Source: Verrucomicrobiaceae bacterium (lineage in GTDB: Bacteria; Verrucomicrobiota; Verrucomicrobiia; Verrucomicrobiales; Verrucomicrobiaceae). Taken from it: a stretch of 64,000 bases of DNA. The notes below the pieces were generated by a model. That model had not been told where the DNA came from. It was given only the letters and a program-made list of their open reading frames with translations, and searched no databases. This document shows positions 24,671 through 33,870 of this stretch, piece after piece. The stretch is from assembly GCA_016713245.1 (NCBI GenBank), contig JADJPM010000004.1:3224001-3288000 (forward strand), in the 5' to 3' direction. A program made the position numbers and the translations under genes. Every line of letters starts with the position of its first letter. The stretch's first letter is position 1.

Positions 24671-24761
24671 AAAGCCATCGCTTGCGCCAAAATAGAACTA
24701 CTGATGTGACAGAAATCTGAAATCCGACCTAGCAGCAATCCAACCCAACCCAACCATACCA

Positions 24762-25304
24762 ATGAACCTCCGTGTACCACTCACCATCGCTACCGCTCTC
24801 TTATCTATTCTCCTTTCGAGCTGCGCTGGCGGCCCTGATTACGCCAGCGTGAAAGCATCTGGTGCTCTGACACCACCTGCCGGCAAAGGCATGGTGCTCA
24901 TTTACCGCACAGCGGGTTTCGTGAGCGCGGCCTACAAGCCCTACCTTTATGCCAATGGTGTACAACTTCCCGCGAGATTGCAACGCGGTGGTTTTTACTC
25001 CATGGAGGCAGCACCCGGCCCGCTGCAGTTGGCGTACTCAAAAGAGAAAGGCGAGTCAACTGCGGCGACCAAGACCAATGCAGTGATCCAAGGGATCGTT
25101 TTCGGCGGCATTGTGGGCGGCGTTTTAGCACCTCACGCAGATGTCGAGAGTCGTCGTAAAGTGGGTTTGCAAGTTCAAGTCCTGCCGGGGCAGACGCATT
25201 ATGTGACCATGGGCGGCGCAGGGGGTGATCTAAGCGTGGCTGACCCCACGGAGGCAGAAGAAGAGATTACGGAATGCAGATGGCTGAATCCTCCCGCACG
25301 TTGA
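24762..25304 (+). CDS. Lipoprotein, DUF2846-like
   Basis: 180 residues with a lipoprotein signal (LTIATALLSILLSSCAGG, lipobox LSSC). The rest resembles small lipoproteins with a transthyretin-like beta domain: MVLIYRTAGFVSAAYKPYLYANG, then GGFYSMEAAPGPLQLAYS, and a Gly-rich hydrophobic stretch (GIVFGGIVGGVLAP) that may touch or cross the membrane. It ends with acidic residues. It is the first of a run of small exported proteins with clearly lower G+C than the neighbourhood. Confidence 0.75.
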   Translation: MNLRVPLTIATALLSILLSSCAGGPDYASVKASGALTPPAGKGMVLIYRTAGFVSAAYKPYLYANGVQLPARLQRGGFYSMEAAPGPLQLAYSKEKGESTAATKTNAVIQGIVFGGIVGGVLAPHADVESRRKVGLQVQVLPGQTHYVTMGGAGGDLSVADPTEAEEEITECRWLNPPAR

Positions 25305-25342
25305 AAACTCATCACATATTTTCTAACCTCTTCAATGTTCTC

Positions 25343-25621
25343 ATGAAAACGACGCACACTTTACTAAACGTCACGCTCCTCTTCTCTTGCGTCCAGTTGG
25401 TCTCCTGCCGCACGCAAACGCCAGCAACCAGCGCCCCAATTGCTCCAATATCTTCCGCCAAGGTAATATCGGAAAAACAAGTTCCCGGCCAAGGTGCTCC
25501 ATTAACAAATCAACAAATGAACCGAATGCTTGACCAGGACACATCTGTTGTAGATCGGGAGCGATTAGTGAAACAAATGATGCGATCAAGCAATCATGTT
25601 GAAGGAGTGATTCGCCAATAA
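25343..25621 (+). CDS. Small lipoprotein, unknown
   Basis: 92 residues from ATG 25343 (MKTTHTLLNVTLLFSCVQLVSC), lipobox LVSC. The mature part is Ser/Pro/Ala-rich at first and then helical (NQQMNRMLDQDTSVVDRERLVKQMM). The frame is open back to 25274, overlapping the previous gene, but only the later start gives a signal peptide. No homology is recognised. Confidence 0.6.
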   Translation: MKTTHTLLNVTLLFSCVQLVSCRTQTPATSAPIAPISSAKVISEKQVPGQGAPLTNQQMNRMLDQDTSVVDRERLVKQMMRSSNHVEGVIRQ

Positions 25622-25690
25622 ACGTGGGTAGCGGTGCCTCTGCCACTCACTGCCCATCCCAATAGCAAGTTACTGCAAGAATATCGACAT

Positions 25691-26772
25691 ATGGCACCAT
25701 ACCCCAAATCCAGGTTGAATTGCGGCTTCACAGGAGTTGGTGGTTTTCTCGCCATTATGCTCTGCCTATTCGCAGATCGTGCCGAATCAGGTGACATCCA
25801 ATCTGCCTCCATGATTCTTACGGACTTCCACGGAGTCGAACACACCGTGACGAACTGCAACAATGACAAGTGCTTCTTTAGGGCGGCGATGCCGTTTGAC
25901 GGCAATAATATCACAGACGACGCCACTAATACAGATTACAAAGCCCCAGGTGGGGGATTCTGGAAGCGTGCAAGCGCACTTAGCGAGACAGTTGTCATTG
26001 AGTACCACACATCCGAGGACCAAGCCGCGATCAGAAAGGTCGCGATCGAACGCGGCATCAGGGAGGCGAACCTTGATCAGACCCATGTCTTGCTACTGAT
26101 TCCGTATTCCTTCATCGAATCAATCAAGTTTACGGGTCAGGACAAAGGCGAACGTAAGGACGGGCAGGCCAAATCCGAAGTGCGCCTGTGCGGAGGAAAG
26201 GTCTTTGAAGCTGGTGGTGCCTTTGGAAAACTGGAAGGCAAAGAGAAGGTGGCTTCACTGGGTATTGCCGATTTCTCAGTTTGGTTGAGTGAATTAACGG
26301 AAATTCGATCCGCCGATCCGCCAATTCAATTCAAAGGTGACCCCACGTTTTTGGGTGCCCGGAAAAGCCGTTTAGCGCAAAGATCGTCGATACTGCGGGA
26401 GCGAGTATCGTGCTGAGCAAGGCCATGTATTGCACTACAAAAAAAGTTCATGCCCAATTGCTTGGCTATGTCAACACTACCGGACTCACCACGGTCGATT
26501 TCAGTTCGATACTGCCGATCAGAGTTGGTGGCACCAGTTCAATGAAGGTTCCCAGTTCAAAACTTTCCAGATTGGAATTGGGGAAGGTCGATGACAAGGT
26601 GCCGGGATATCTGGCGAAAGCGTTCTTGGGGACAGGTGAGCAGCTAGAAGTCGCTGTAACCCCAGAGGATGGTATTTACGTTCCAAGCGGGGTGTTCGGA
26701 ATTTCGGAAAAGGGCTGGGTTTGGGTGCCGTGGTATGCTGTCACCTCCGTCGAATATTTCGAAGCTAAATAG
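25691..26772 (+). CDS. Exported hypothetical protein, probably one gene broken by a frameshift
   Basis: The first frame (ATG 25691, hydrophobic signal GGFLAIMLCLFADRAES) encodes SASMILTDFHGVEHTVTNC and continues to about 26345, after which its ending (ARKSRLAQRS) looks unnatural and stops at 26416. The second frame, from about 26342, reads EKPFSAKIVDTAGASIVLS and on to VPWYAVTSVEYFEAK at 26772. One extra base in the T5 run at 26348-26352 (or in the preceding C run) would join them into about 360 residues. The gene may also be two genes, the second starting at GTG 26410. I recognise no family; it seems beta-rich and periplasmic. Confidence 0.55.
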
Positions 26773-26795
26773 ACCAACTACAAGACGAACCAACC

Positions 26796-27299
26796 ATGAT
26801 ACCCACATCTACCAATCCGATGCAATCACCTCATCAAAGACTCAGCGGGCGTAATATTCGGCACTTGCGCCTTCTCAGTTGCCTCGCGGTTATGCTCTTC
26901 GCAATCGCTTCGAGCTTTCTGACAGGCTGCGCGACGACCAAAACGACTGGGCGGGATTTTGACAGCTCGAAGATAAGTCGAATCGTAAAGGGCAAAACGA
27001 CTCAAAGTGAGATTGTCATGATGTTCGGAGAGCCGCAGTCCAAAAAGCCGCTACCTCCTGGAAGTCCTGGACCTTCTTCGCAGACCGAGCTGTGGCTCTA
27101 TGTGTATAACGTCAGTCAATCGGGCGGCCTCCCCGTGGGACAAACAATCGCAGGGATTCTGATACCCGGGGCCATAGGTAATAGCATATTAGGCGATGCC
27201 GCTTCAGGACGAACCAGGGGATGCAACAGGGCTCTCGCCATCGCTTTTGATAAACACGGGATTGTCGTGGACTCCTCTTATTCAAAAAGAGAGTTGTGA
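26796..27299 (+). CDS. Lipoprotein with a BamE/SmpA-like domain
   Basis: 167 residues. A long N-terminal region precedes a lipoprotein signal (CLAVMLFAIASSFLTGCATT, lipobox LTGC). After it, SSKISRIVKGKTTQSEIVMM followed by FGEPQ is the helix-turn signature of the SmpA/OmlA (BamE) fold, which in other bacteria supports outer-membrane protein assembly or binds other lipoproteins. A Gly/Ile-rich hydrophobic stretch (TIAGILIPGAIGNSILG) follows. The start at 26796 is uncertain; an ATG at 26820 is also possible. It overlaps no neighbour and lies 59 bases before the FKBP gene. Confidence 0.72.
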   Translation: MIPTSTNPMQSPHQRLSGRNIRHLRLLSCLAVMLFAIASSFLTGCATTKTTGRDFDSSKISRIVKGKTTQSEIVMMFGEPQSKKPLPPGSPGPSSQTELWLYVYNVSQSGGLPVGQTIAGILIPGAIGNSILGDAASGRTRGCNRALAIAFDKHGIVVDSSYSKREL

Positions 27300-27357
27300 C
27301 ACTGCTTTGAACGTATCCGCGCCTAAAGCGTTGATATTGCATCTGCGTAGCACTCAT

Positions 27358-29139
27358 ATGAAAGCCAAGAAAATCATCGGAATCGCCATTCTGATACTCA
27401 TTGGTGTCGGCCTGCTGCCCACCACACGAGACACATTGAAGTGGCACTTCGCCTCATCAGGCGACAAGGCGCAGAATTACGCAGAGTATTTGGCCGCATG
27501 GCCGAGCGGGCAGTACTCCGATGAAGCGCGGTCACGCTACGAAGAGCGCAGTTGGGCGGACGCGCAGGCAGAAAGGTCGCTGGGGAGTTACCGGCACTAT
27601 GAGCAGACGCACCCAGAGGGCGCACATTTGGTAGAGGCCCGCACCCGGATTGAAGATTTGACGTGGCAGCAGTCCACAAAAGCAAACACCATTCAGAGCT
27701 TTGAGGCTTATCTCAAGAACTACGAAACAGGCCGTTTTGCCGAAACTGCTCGCTCCCGGATTGAGGATTCGAAATGGCAGCAGTCCACCAACGCCAACAC
27801 CATCATTTCACTTCGTGGCTACGCTGAGGCGTATCCCAAGGGGCGGTTCATTTCAGAGGCTCAGTCCCGGCAGATTGCTCTTCGGAAGGACGACACGCCC
27901 TACACAACCGCACTACAGAGTGGGACGACACGGGCACTGATCGACTTTTTGACTGAGTTTCCTGGACATGCAAAGGAAGCCGATGCCAAACAAGCCATCA
28001 AGGACATCACCGAGGGACGGGACATCGTTGACTTGCTTGCCGAAAAGAAGGTGGAGATTCAGACACAGGGGAGCGGGATAGAGAGCGTGAGCGTGCGTGT
28101 CCGGCGGCTCGTCCCTTATCCCCTGACCATCCGTGTCCCTGTAGGTAGCTACTTCGTTTCCGCGAACCAATCCGCCCAGAACATGGTCACGACGGCAGAA
28201 GGCAATGTGCGACTTACGACGGATAGCTGGCAAAGCATTTTGGTAGATGCCGCTTGTGCCAACAGGCCAAGAGACATTCCGAGTGGGAGCGATACCTTCA
28301 CGGTCCAGCGATCTCCCCAACAAGCAGAGTTGGCCAAGCTCATGCCCGTCTTAGACAAGGCGCGTGTCGATACCGAAACGAAACAGGCAGCTGTTTGGAT
28401 TGTCACCGATAATGCGAATTACAACGATCTGGGCATTCTTGTGGCCAGTTCTAACGGGTTCGGCGGATCAAGGGTGATCAATCAGCGTGAAGCAGCAAGG
28501 GCGATGAAGATTTGCACCGAGGCTGGAATTAACATCACCCAAAAGAACATTTGGTTCGACAGGCAAACCATCCTGCGCGGTCTTACCGACACCGACTTAA
28601 AAAAGTGGTTGGAAGAAGAAGCTTCACGACCCGTGAATTCTCAGCAACAGCTGGGGCCAAACGCCAAAGCTGAGCGACAGCAGGCGAGCGAGATGTCCAC
28701 CACGACCACTCGGGGCCAAACGTCCGCGCCGCCTGTTGCCGACCTCTGGGCCAGTGAGAAGGAAAGTGCGGCTTATCTAGCTGCCAACGCCATAAAAGAA
28801 GGTGTCAATACAATGGCGAGCGGGCTGCAATACAAGATAATCAAGACTGCCAAGGGACTATCGCCGAAGCTGATCGACAGAGTGAGGGTGCATTACCACG
28901 GAACACTGATTGACGGAACGGTCATCGACAGCTCGATCCTACGTGGCGAACCTGTAACGTTCCCGGTCAATGCGGTTATCCAAGGCTGGACTCAAGCTCT
29001 CCAATTGATGAAGGTGGGCGAAAAATGGCAGTTGTTCATCCCGCCCGACCTCGCTTACGGCAAGAATGGTGTCCAGGGGGTGATTGGACCGAATAGCACG
29101 CTGATCTTCAATGTGGAACTACTTGGGATCGAAAAATGA
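27358..29139 (+). CDS. FKBP-type peptidyl-prolyl isomerase with an N-terminal repeat domain
   Basis: 593 residues. The frame is open from 27196, but ATG 27358 gives a membrane anchor or signal (KKIIGIAILILIGVGLLPTT). The next 200 residues hold TPR-like repeats with a recurring pattern (SFEAYLKNYETGRFAETARS, SLRGYAEAYPKGRFISEAQS). A middle domain of unknown type follows, then a Gln/Thr-rich linker. The C-terminal 110 residues are a complete FKBP domain (DRVRVHYHGTLIDGTVIDSS, INAVIQGW-like VNAVIQGWTQAL, FIPPDLAYGKNG), so it should catalyse proline isomerisation in the periplasm or at the surface. Lower G+C than the core genes suggests acquisition. Confidence 0.85.
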   Translation: MKAKKIIGIAILILIGVGLLPTTRDTLKWHFASSGDKAQNYAEYLAAWPSGQYSDEARSRYEERSWADAQAERSLGSYRHYEQTHPEGAHLVEARTRIEDLTWQQSTKANTIQSFEAYLKNYETGRFAETARSRIEDSKWQQSTNANTIISLRGYAEAYPKGRFISEAQSRQIALRKDDTPYTTALQSGTTRALIDFLTEFPGHAKEADAKQAIKDITEGRDIVDLLAEKKVEIQTQGSGIESVSVRVRRLVPYPLTIRVPVGSYFVSANQSAQNMVTTAEGNVRLTTDSWQSILVDAACANRPRDIPSGSDTFTVQRSPQQAELAKLMPVLDKARVDTETKQAAVWIVTDNANYNDLGILVASSNGFGGSRVINQREAARAMKICTEAGINITQKNIWFDRQTILRGLTDTDLKKWLEEEASRPVNSQQQLGPNAKAERQQASEMSTTTTRGQTSAPPVADLWASEKESAAYLAANAIKEGVNTMASGLQYKIIKTAKGLSPKLIDRVRVHYHGTLIDGTVIDSSILRGEPVTFPVNAVIQGWTQALQLMKVGEKWQLFIPPDLAYGKNGVQGVIGPNSTLIFNVELLGIEK

Positions 29140-29287
29140 GCTGACTTGATGAAGATTTGCAGATCGCCTGCTGTGCCGCGAAGAAGAAACTCGCCAGCAG
29201 GTGTGCTGGCGTGAAGATCATGAAGAGGGAGCTGGGGCCTGTGTATTCGGTGGTCAGCCATCCCCGTTTCTAGGTTCAGCGCGGCGC

Positions 29288-30781
29288 TCACGCCACCTTT
29301 AAGTAATTAAGCAATCCCTGCTTCCCACCTTCACGGCCAAAGCCGCTCTCTTTATATCCGCCAAATGGACTCGTCGGATCAAACTTGTTATACGTGTTCG
29401 CCCACACGACGCCGGCTTTGAGCAGGGTGCTCATTTTGAGGATGCGGCTGCCTTTGTCGGTCCAGACGCCGGCGCTGAGGCCGTAGGGGGTGTTGTTGGC
29501 TTTTTCGACGGCTTCTTCGAGGGTGCGGAAGGTGAGGATGCTGAGCACGGGGCCGAATATCTCCTCGCGGGCGATGCGGTGGCTCATGCTGACGTTCGCG
29601 AAGATCGTGGGACGGAAGAAGAAGCCCTTCGCGGGCAGTTTGCAGCCGTTGTCGTGCTTTTCCGCGCTTTCATCGACGCCGCTTTTGACGAGGTCGGTGA
29701 TTTTGGCGAGCTGCTCGGCGCTGTTGATGGCACCGAGGTCGGTGTTCTTGTCGAGCGGATCGCCCACACGCAGCGTGGCGATGCGACGCTTCAGTTTGGC
29801 GAGCACTTCATCGGCGATGCTTTCCTGCACGAGCAGGCGCGAGCCCGCGCAGCAGACGTGACCTTGATTGAAGAAAATACCGTTCACGATGCCCTCGACG
29901 GCCTGATCGAGCGGTGCGTCGTCAAAGACGATGTTCGCGGCCTTGCCGCCGAGTTCGAGCGTGAGCTTCTTTTCCGTGCCCGCGAGGCTGCGCATGATGA
30001 TCTTCCCGACCTCCGTGCTGCCGGTGAAGGCCACTTTCGAGGTGAGCGGATGATTGATTACCGCCGCGCCGGTCTCGCCCGCGCCGCTGACGATGTTCAC
30101 GACGCCATTGGGCAATCCGGCTTCCTGGCAAATCTCGCCAAACTTCAGCGCGGTGATGCTGGTGGTCTCCGCGGGCTTCAAGACGACGCAATTCCCCGCC
30201 GCGAGCGCCGGGGCGATCTTCCACGCGAGCATGAGCAGCGGAAAATTCCACGGAATGACCTGCCCCACGACGCCGTGCGGTGCCAACTGCCGACCGGGCG
30301 CGAGGAACTCCAGTTTGTCCGCCCAACCGGCGTGATAAAAGAAGTGCGCCGCGGCCATTGGCACATCGAAATCACGCGATTCCTTGATCGGCTTTCCACC
30401 ATCCATCGTCTCGGCAATGGCAAACTCCCGCGCATGATCCTGCAGCAGCCGCGCGATGCGGTAGAGATACTTCCCGCGCTCTTTGCCGGGCAAACGGCCC
30501 CAATTGATAAACGCCCGCTGCGCCGCCGAGCAAGCCGCATCGACATCGGAGGCATCGGCTAGCGCAATGTCGGCGATTTTGGCCTCCGTGGCCGGATTGA
30601 TCGTCGAAAAGTACCTGCCCTTCTTCGGTGCCACGAACTGGCCGTCGATGAAGAGGTCGTATCTCTTCTTCAGCTTCGGATCGGCCGTCTCCGGTGCCGG
30701 ATCAAACTCCCACAGATCACCAAACACGAGTTCGCGGGCGGGATTCGGACGTGAAGAAGCTTTTTTGGCAGCAGCGGGCAT
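29288..30781 (-). CDS. Aldehyde dehydrogenase (NAD(P)+)
   Basis: 497 residues from ATG 30781; the frame extends upstream without support. All catalytic parts are present: VIPWNFPLLMLAWKIAPALA, FTGSTEVGKIIM, ELGGKAANIVF (general-base Glu), FNQGHVCCAGSR (nucleophilic Cys) and EEIFGPVLSI. A Lys/Ser-rich N-terminal tail and the phrase GDLWEFDPAPETADPKLKKR precede the domain, as in the first domain of ALDH16-type proteins. It oxidises an aldehyde to an acid; the substrate is not evident. The ALDH-like gene at 22229-23095, on the same strand, looks like the matching second domain. Confidence 0.92.
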   Translation of the reverse strand: MPAAAKKASSRPNPARELVFGDLWEFDPAPETADPKLKKRYDLFIDGQFVAPKKGRYFSTINPATEAKIADIALADASDVDAACSAAQRAFINWGRLPGKERGKYLYRIARLLQDHAREFAIAETMDGGKPIKESRDFDVPMAAAHFFYHAGWADKLEFLAPGRQLAPHGVVGQVIPWNFPLLMLAWKIAPALAAGNCVVLKPAETTSITALKFGEICQEAGLPNGVVNIVSGAGETGAAVINHPLTSKVAFTGSTEVGKIIMRSLAGTEKKLTLELGGKAANIVFDDAPLDQAVEGIVNGIFFNQGHVCCAGSRLLVQESIADEVLAKLKRRIATLRVGDPLDKNTDLGAINSAEQLAKITDLVKSGVDESAEKHDNGCKLPAKGFFFRPTIFANVSMSHRIAREEIFGPVLSILTFRTLEEAVEKANNTPYGLSAGVWTDKGSRILKMSTLLKAGVVWANTYNKFDPTSPFGGYKESGFGREGGKQGLLNYLKVA

Positions 30782-30786
30782 GACGG

Positions 30787-31131
30787 CTAGTGAAGAAGAT
30801 GCGGACTCAAAAGCAAGGCGCAGAGATTTGAAATGCTGATGGGGACAAGATAGGCAACCGCTGAACGCCAGACTTTGGTGGCGAACGACTGACGACGCCC
30901 CAACCAAAGCGACCCCGCAACAGTCATGAAGACTAAACCACACTGAATCATCGGAGCGACACCAAAGCCGGGATCTTCGCCGAGAATAGTCAGTGGCACG
31001 GAACAAAAGATCAGAACGACGAAGATCAGCCCAATTTGCCAGGTGCCTGCATGGCGATGAGTGCGAAGGGGAGCATTTCGGCGAAAAATTGAATACTGCA
31101 GGATTGTGGGAGAGAGCCCGCGTTTTGCCAA
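30787..31131 (-). CDS. Small membrane protein, unknown
   Basis: 114 residues with three probable transmembrane helices (WQIGLIFVVLIFCSVPLTIL, APMIQCGLVFMTVAGSLWLG, AVAYLVPISISNLCALLLS) after a basic N-terminus. It lies five bases upstream of the aldehyde dehydrogenase start on the same strand, so the two could be cotranscribed. The start is uncertain; the ATG at 31131 is used. No homology is recognised, but the hydrophobic periodicity and tight spacing favour a real gene. Confidence 0.55.
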   Translation of the reverse strand: MAKRGLSPTILQYSIFRRNAPLRTHRHAGTWQIGLIFVVLIFCSVPLTILGEDPGFGVAPMIQCGLVFMTVAGSLWLGRRQSFATKVWRSAVAYLVPISISNLCALLLSPHLLH

Positions 31132-31207
31132 GAAGGGAGTTTATCGCCTCGCGGCACATCCACGCGGCTTGCCAGCCACGAATCACCGCTTACCGAAAGC
31201 CTCACGC

Positions 31208-32608
31208 ATGCCTGAAACTCCCGCCTGGCGACTCGAACATTCTTATCAGCGGCTCCCGGAGCTGTTTTTCACTGAGGTGGAGCCCACACCGGTGGCCGAG
31301 CCGCGGCTGGTGATCTTCAATGCTTCGCTAGCCGAGCAGCTCGGTCTGTCGGAGGACGACGCGGCGGTGTATGCCGGCAACCGTCTGCCGCCTGGAGCAC
31401 GCCCCATCGCCCAGGCCTATGCCGGGCATCAATACGCCCACTTCACCGGCCTCGGCGATGGTCGCGCCATCCTGCTCGGCGAGCAGATCACGCCGGACGG
31501 CGAGCGTTATGACATCCAGCTCAAAGGCCCCGGCCCCACGCCTTACTCGCGACGTGGCGATGGTCGCGCGGCACTCGGACCGATGCTGCGTGAATACCTC
31601 ATCAGCGAGGCGATGCATGCCCTCGGCATTCCCACGACACGCAGTCTGGCCGTCGCCAGCACCGGAGAAAAAGTCTGGCGACAGGACGGCGGCCTGCCGG
31701 GAGCCGTTTTGACCCGCGTGGCGGCCAGCCACATCCGGGTGGGCACGTTTGAATGGGCCGCAGCGCATCGCGATGTCGAGGCGCTGCGAGCACTCGCCGG
31801 GCACACTCGCCAGCGGCATTACCCGGAGATCGAAAACGATCCCGTGGCGCTCTACGAGGCCATTTCGGAACGTCAGGCCGCTTTGATCGCTCGCTGGATG
31901 CTCGTCGGTTTTGTCCACGGCGTGATGAACACCGACAACATGGCCCTCAGCGGCGAGACCATCGACTACGGACCCTGCGCCTTCATGGACGCGTACCATC
32001 CCGAGACGGTCTTCAGTTCCATCGACCGAAACGGCCGCTACGCCTACGGCAACCAGCCGCCCATTGCTCAATGGAATCTCGCCCGCCTCGCGGAGGCCAT
32101 GCTGCCGCTGTTTCACGAGGATGAAAAACAGGCCGTCGAAATCGCCAACGGCCTCATCCCGAAGTTCGAGCCTCGTTTCAAACATCACTGGCTCGCTGGC
32201 ATGCGGGCGAAGCTCGGCCTGCTCACCGAGGAAGCGGAAGATGCGACGCTCATCCAAGACCTGCTCAATGAGATGCAGGAGACCGAGGCGGACTTCACCA
32301 ACACCTTCGCGGACCTCACCACCGGACGCGTTGAGTCCAACGCATGGCATGCCCGCTGGCAAAACCGCCTCCAGCGCCAGCTTCAACCTCGCGAGGAATC
32401 CATCGCCCTGATGCGCCGCAGCAATCCCGCCTTCATCCCACGCAATCACCAGGTCGAGAAAGCCCTCGCCGCCGCGCAAGAAGGCGCCATGCAGCCCTTC
32501 CACGCCCTCCTCGATGTCGTCAGCCATCCGTGGGATCACGATCGTCACCTACCTGACTACGCGAAACCCGGCACCCCGTCCGGTTATCGCACCTTTTGTG
32601 GAACCTGA
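31208..32608 (+). CDS. selO: Protein adenylyltransferase SelO (YdiU family)
   Basis: 466 residues from ATG 31208; an upstream extension of the frame overlaps the divergent membrane-protein gene and is not credible. SelO is a pseudokinase-fold enzyme that transfers AMP to Ser, Thr or Tyr of proteins, linked to redox stress. Motifs are AYAGHQYAHFTGLGDGRAIL, LKGPGPTPYSRRGDGRAALG, the metal-binding FVHGVMNTDNMALSG and ETIDYGPCAFMD, and the end YRTFCGT. Cys sits third from the C-terminus, the position of selenocysteine in the eukaryotic homologue. It is 13 bases upstream of the DUF2237 gene. Confidence 0.93.
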   Translation: MPETPAWRLEHSYQRLPELFFTEVEPTPVAEPRLVIFNASLAEQLGLSEDDAAVYAGNRLPPGARPIAQAYAGHQYAHFTGLGDGRAILLGEQITPDGERYDIQLKGPGPTPYSRRGDGRAALGPMLREYLISEAMHALGIPTTRSLAVASTGEKVWRQDGGLPGAVLTRVAASHIRVGTFEWAAAHRDVEALRALAGHTRQRHYPEIENDPVALYEAISERQAALIARWMLVGFVHGVMNTDNMALSGETIDYGPCAFMDAYHPETVFSSIDRNGRYAYGNQPPIAQWNLARLAEAMLPLFHEDEKQAVEIANGLIPKFEPRFKHHWLAGMRAKLGLLTEEAEDATLIQDLLNEMQETEADFTNTFADLTTGRVESNAWHARWQNRLQRQLQPREESIALMRRSNPAFIPRNHQVEKALAAAQEGAMQPFHALLDVVSHPWDHDRHLPDYAKPGTPSGYRTFCGT

Positions 32609-32621
32609 ACTGCTTCTACCT

Positions 32622-32978
32622 ATGCCCTCCAACGTCCTCGGAACCCCTCTCAAAGGCTGCTGCAACGATCCCATGACCGGTTTTTACCGCGACGGCTACT
32701 GCCGCACCGGCCCGGATGACAAAGGCCTGCACACCGTGTGCGCCGTGATGACGGAGGAGTTCCTCCACTTCAGCCGATCCCGTGGCAACGACCTCAGCAC
32801 ACCCGTCCCCGAGTTCGATTTCCCCGGCCTCCAACCCGGCGACAAATGGTGCCTCTGCATCACCCGCTGGGCCGAAGCCCTCAAAGCTGGCCAAGCACCG
32901 CTCGTCGTGCTGGAGGCCTGTCACATCCATGCGCTGGAGTTTGTCTCCCTGGAGGATTTGAAGGCGCACGCGGCGTGA
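32622..32978 (+). CDS. DUF2237 family protein
   Basis: 118 residues from ATG 32622. The family signature is clear: SNVLGTPLKGCCNDPMTGFY, RDGYCRTGPDDKGLHTVCAVM, FLHFSRSRGNDLSTPVPEF and GDKWCLCITRWAEAL. Members are small cytoplasmic proteins with conserved cysteines and no established function. It follows selO by 13 bases, so it is probably cotranscribed with it. Confidence 0.9.
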   Translation: MPSNVLGTPLKGCCNDPMTGFYRDGYCRTGPDDKGLHTVCAVMTEEFLHFSRSRGNDLSTPVPEFDFPGLQPGDKWCLCITRWAEALKAGQAPLVVLEACHIHALEFVSLEDLKAHAA

Positions 32979-33014
32979 AGCAGAGCGAGCGGCCTCGATC
33001 TGTCATTTCGGTTA

Positions 33015-33713
33015 CTACCCGAGATCAGGGGGCGCAATCTCCAGCCTGAGCCGATCATCATCCAACACAGTCAACGCCTTGTCCCGGATGGTGAGAGCCA
33101 CTTCGCGATTCCCCGTGGCGAGGGCAAATTCAACCAGGTCCCTCACCTCTTGGACGAAATGGCCTTCAAGGAAGTCTCTAACCTTTTCCGCGCCAGTTTT
33201 CGAACGGTCATATAGCGCGACAAAGCGGCTTTTGACCCGATCAAATTCGGCTTCCGCATCTGGGATGAATAGCTTGGCGAGATCATACCGCTTCAGCGCT
33301 AGAACCATGTGCTTCACGATGATCCAGTAGGTCTTCGCTTTCTGGGGATCGACTGCCTGGATGACCTCAAACAGCTCTAGGGTCTTCTTTTCCTCTTCCA
33401 GAGTGCTATTCAGGGCGAACAAGTCATGAAAGAGACTCGAACTGCCTTTTCCCTCTCGCAGCAGTTGTTCATCGGCATCGCGTATCGCTATCATGGCCTC
33501 AAGGGCTGGCGGGTATGCTTCGCCAAGTTTCTTCCAGAAACCCAGCGCAAAAGAACGGCGAACGCCGCTCATGGCTGGCTCATATTCCAGGGCATGCTCG
33601 TGAAACCAGACAAATCGCTTCAACGCCTCCTCGTGCTTACCGGCACGGACCATTTCCTGGGTTTCCTTCAGATACTTCGTCATGTCTTCGGCGGGAGGAG
33701 GAGAAGCGTGCAT
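33015..33713 (-). CDS. Hypothetical helical-repeat protein
   Basis: 232 residues, cytoplasmic, predicted all-alpha with TPR-like spacing (MVRAGKHEEALKRFVWFHEH, ALEAMIAIRDADEQLLREG, AKTYWIIVKHMVLALKRYDL). There is no signal peptide or membrane helix and no catalytic motif. Similar single-copy helical proteins accompany unrelated genes in Verrucomicrobia, but I cannot name a family. It is convergent with the DUF2237 gene and divergent from the peptidase gene. Confidence 0.72.
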   Translation of the reverse strand: MHASPPPAEDMTKYLKETQEMVRAGKHEEALKRFVWFHEHALEYEPAMSGVRRSFALGFWKKLGEAYPPALEAMIAIRDADEQLLREGKGSSSLFHDLFALNSTLEEEKKTLELFEVIQAVDPQKAKTYWIIVKHMVLALKRYDLAKLFIPDAEAEFDRVKSRFVALYDRSKTGAEKVRDFLEGHFVQEVRDLVEFALATGNREVALTIRDKALTVLDDDRLRLEIAPPDLG

Positions 33714-33870
33714 GAGGAGAAAGGTGACGGTCAGCGTTTCATCGGCGGCGAATCAGCTCTTTTATCTATACCAGCCTGTCGCAGGCAAGAAATTAAGCTC
33801 GTCTCCACCAAATCAGCACCGTTGTCTTGAACGGAAGAACCTGACGCCTCCAGCGTTGTTGAAGCTGCCC

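Noticed and set aside
29140..29287. A hydrophobic minus-strand reading (ending FFFAAQQAICKS) as the end of a membrane-protein gene
   Set aside because: The frame is closed by a stop codon (TAG) just upstream and has no start; it is too short to call a gene relic.
31061..31207. N-terminal extension of selO
   Set aside because: The extra 49 residues overlap the divergent membrane-protein gene and precede the normal start of the family; ATG 31208 fits better.
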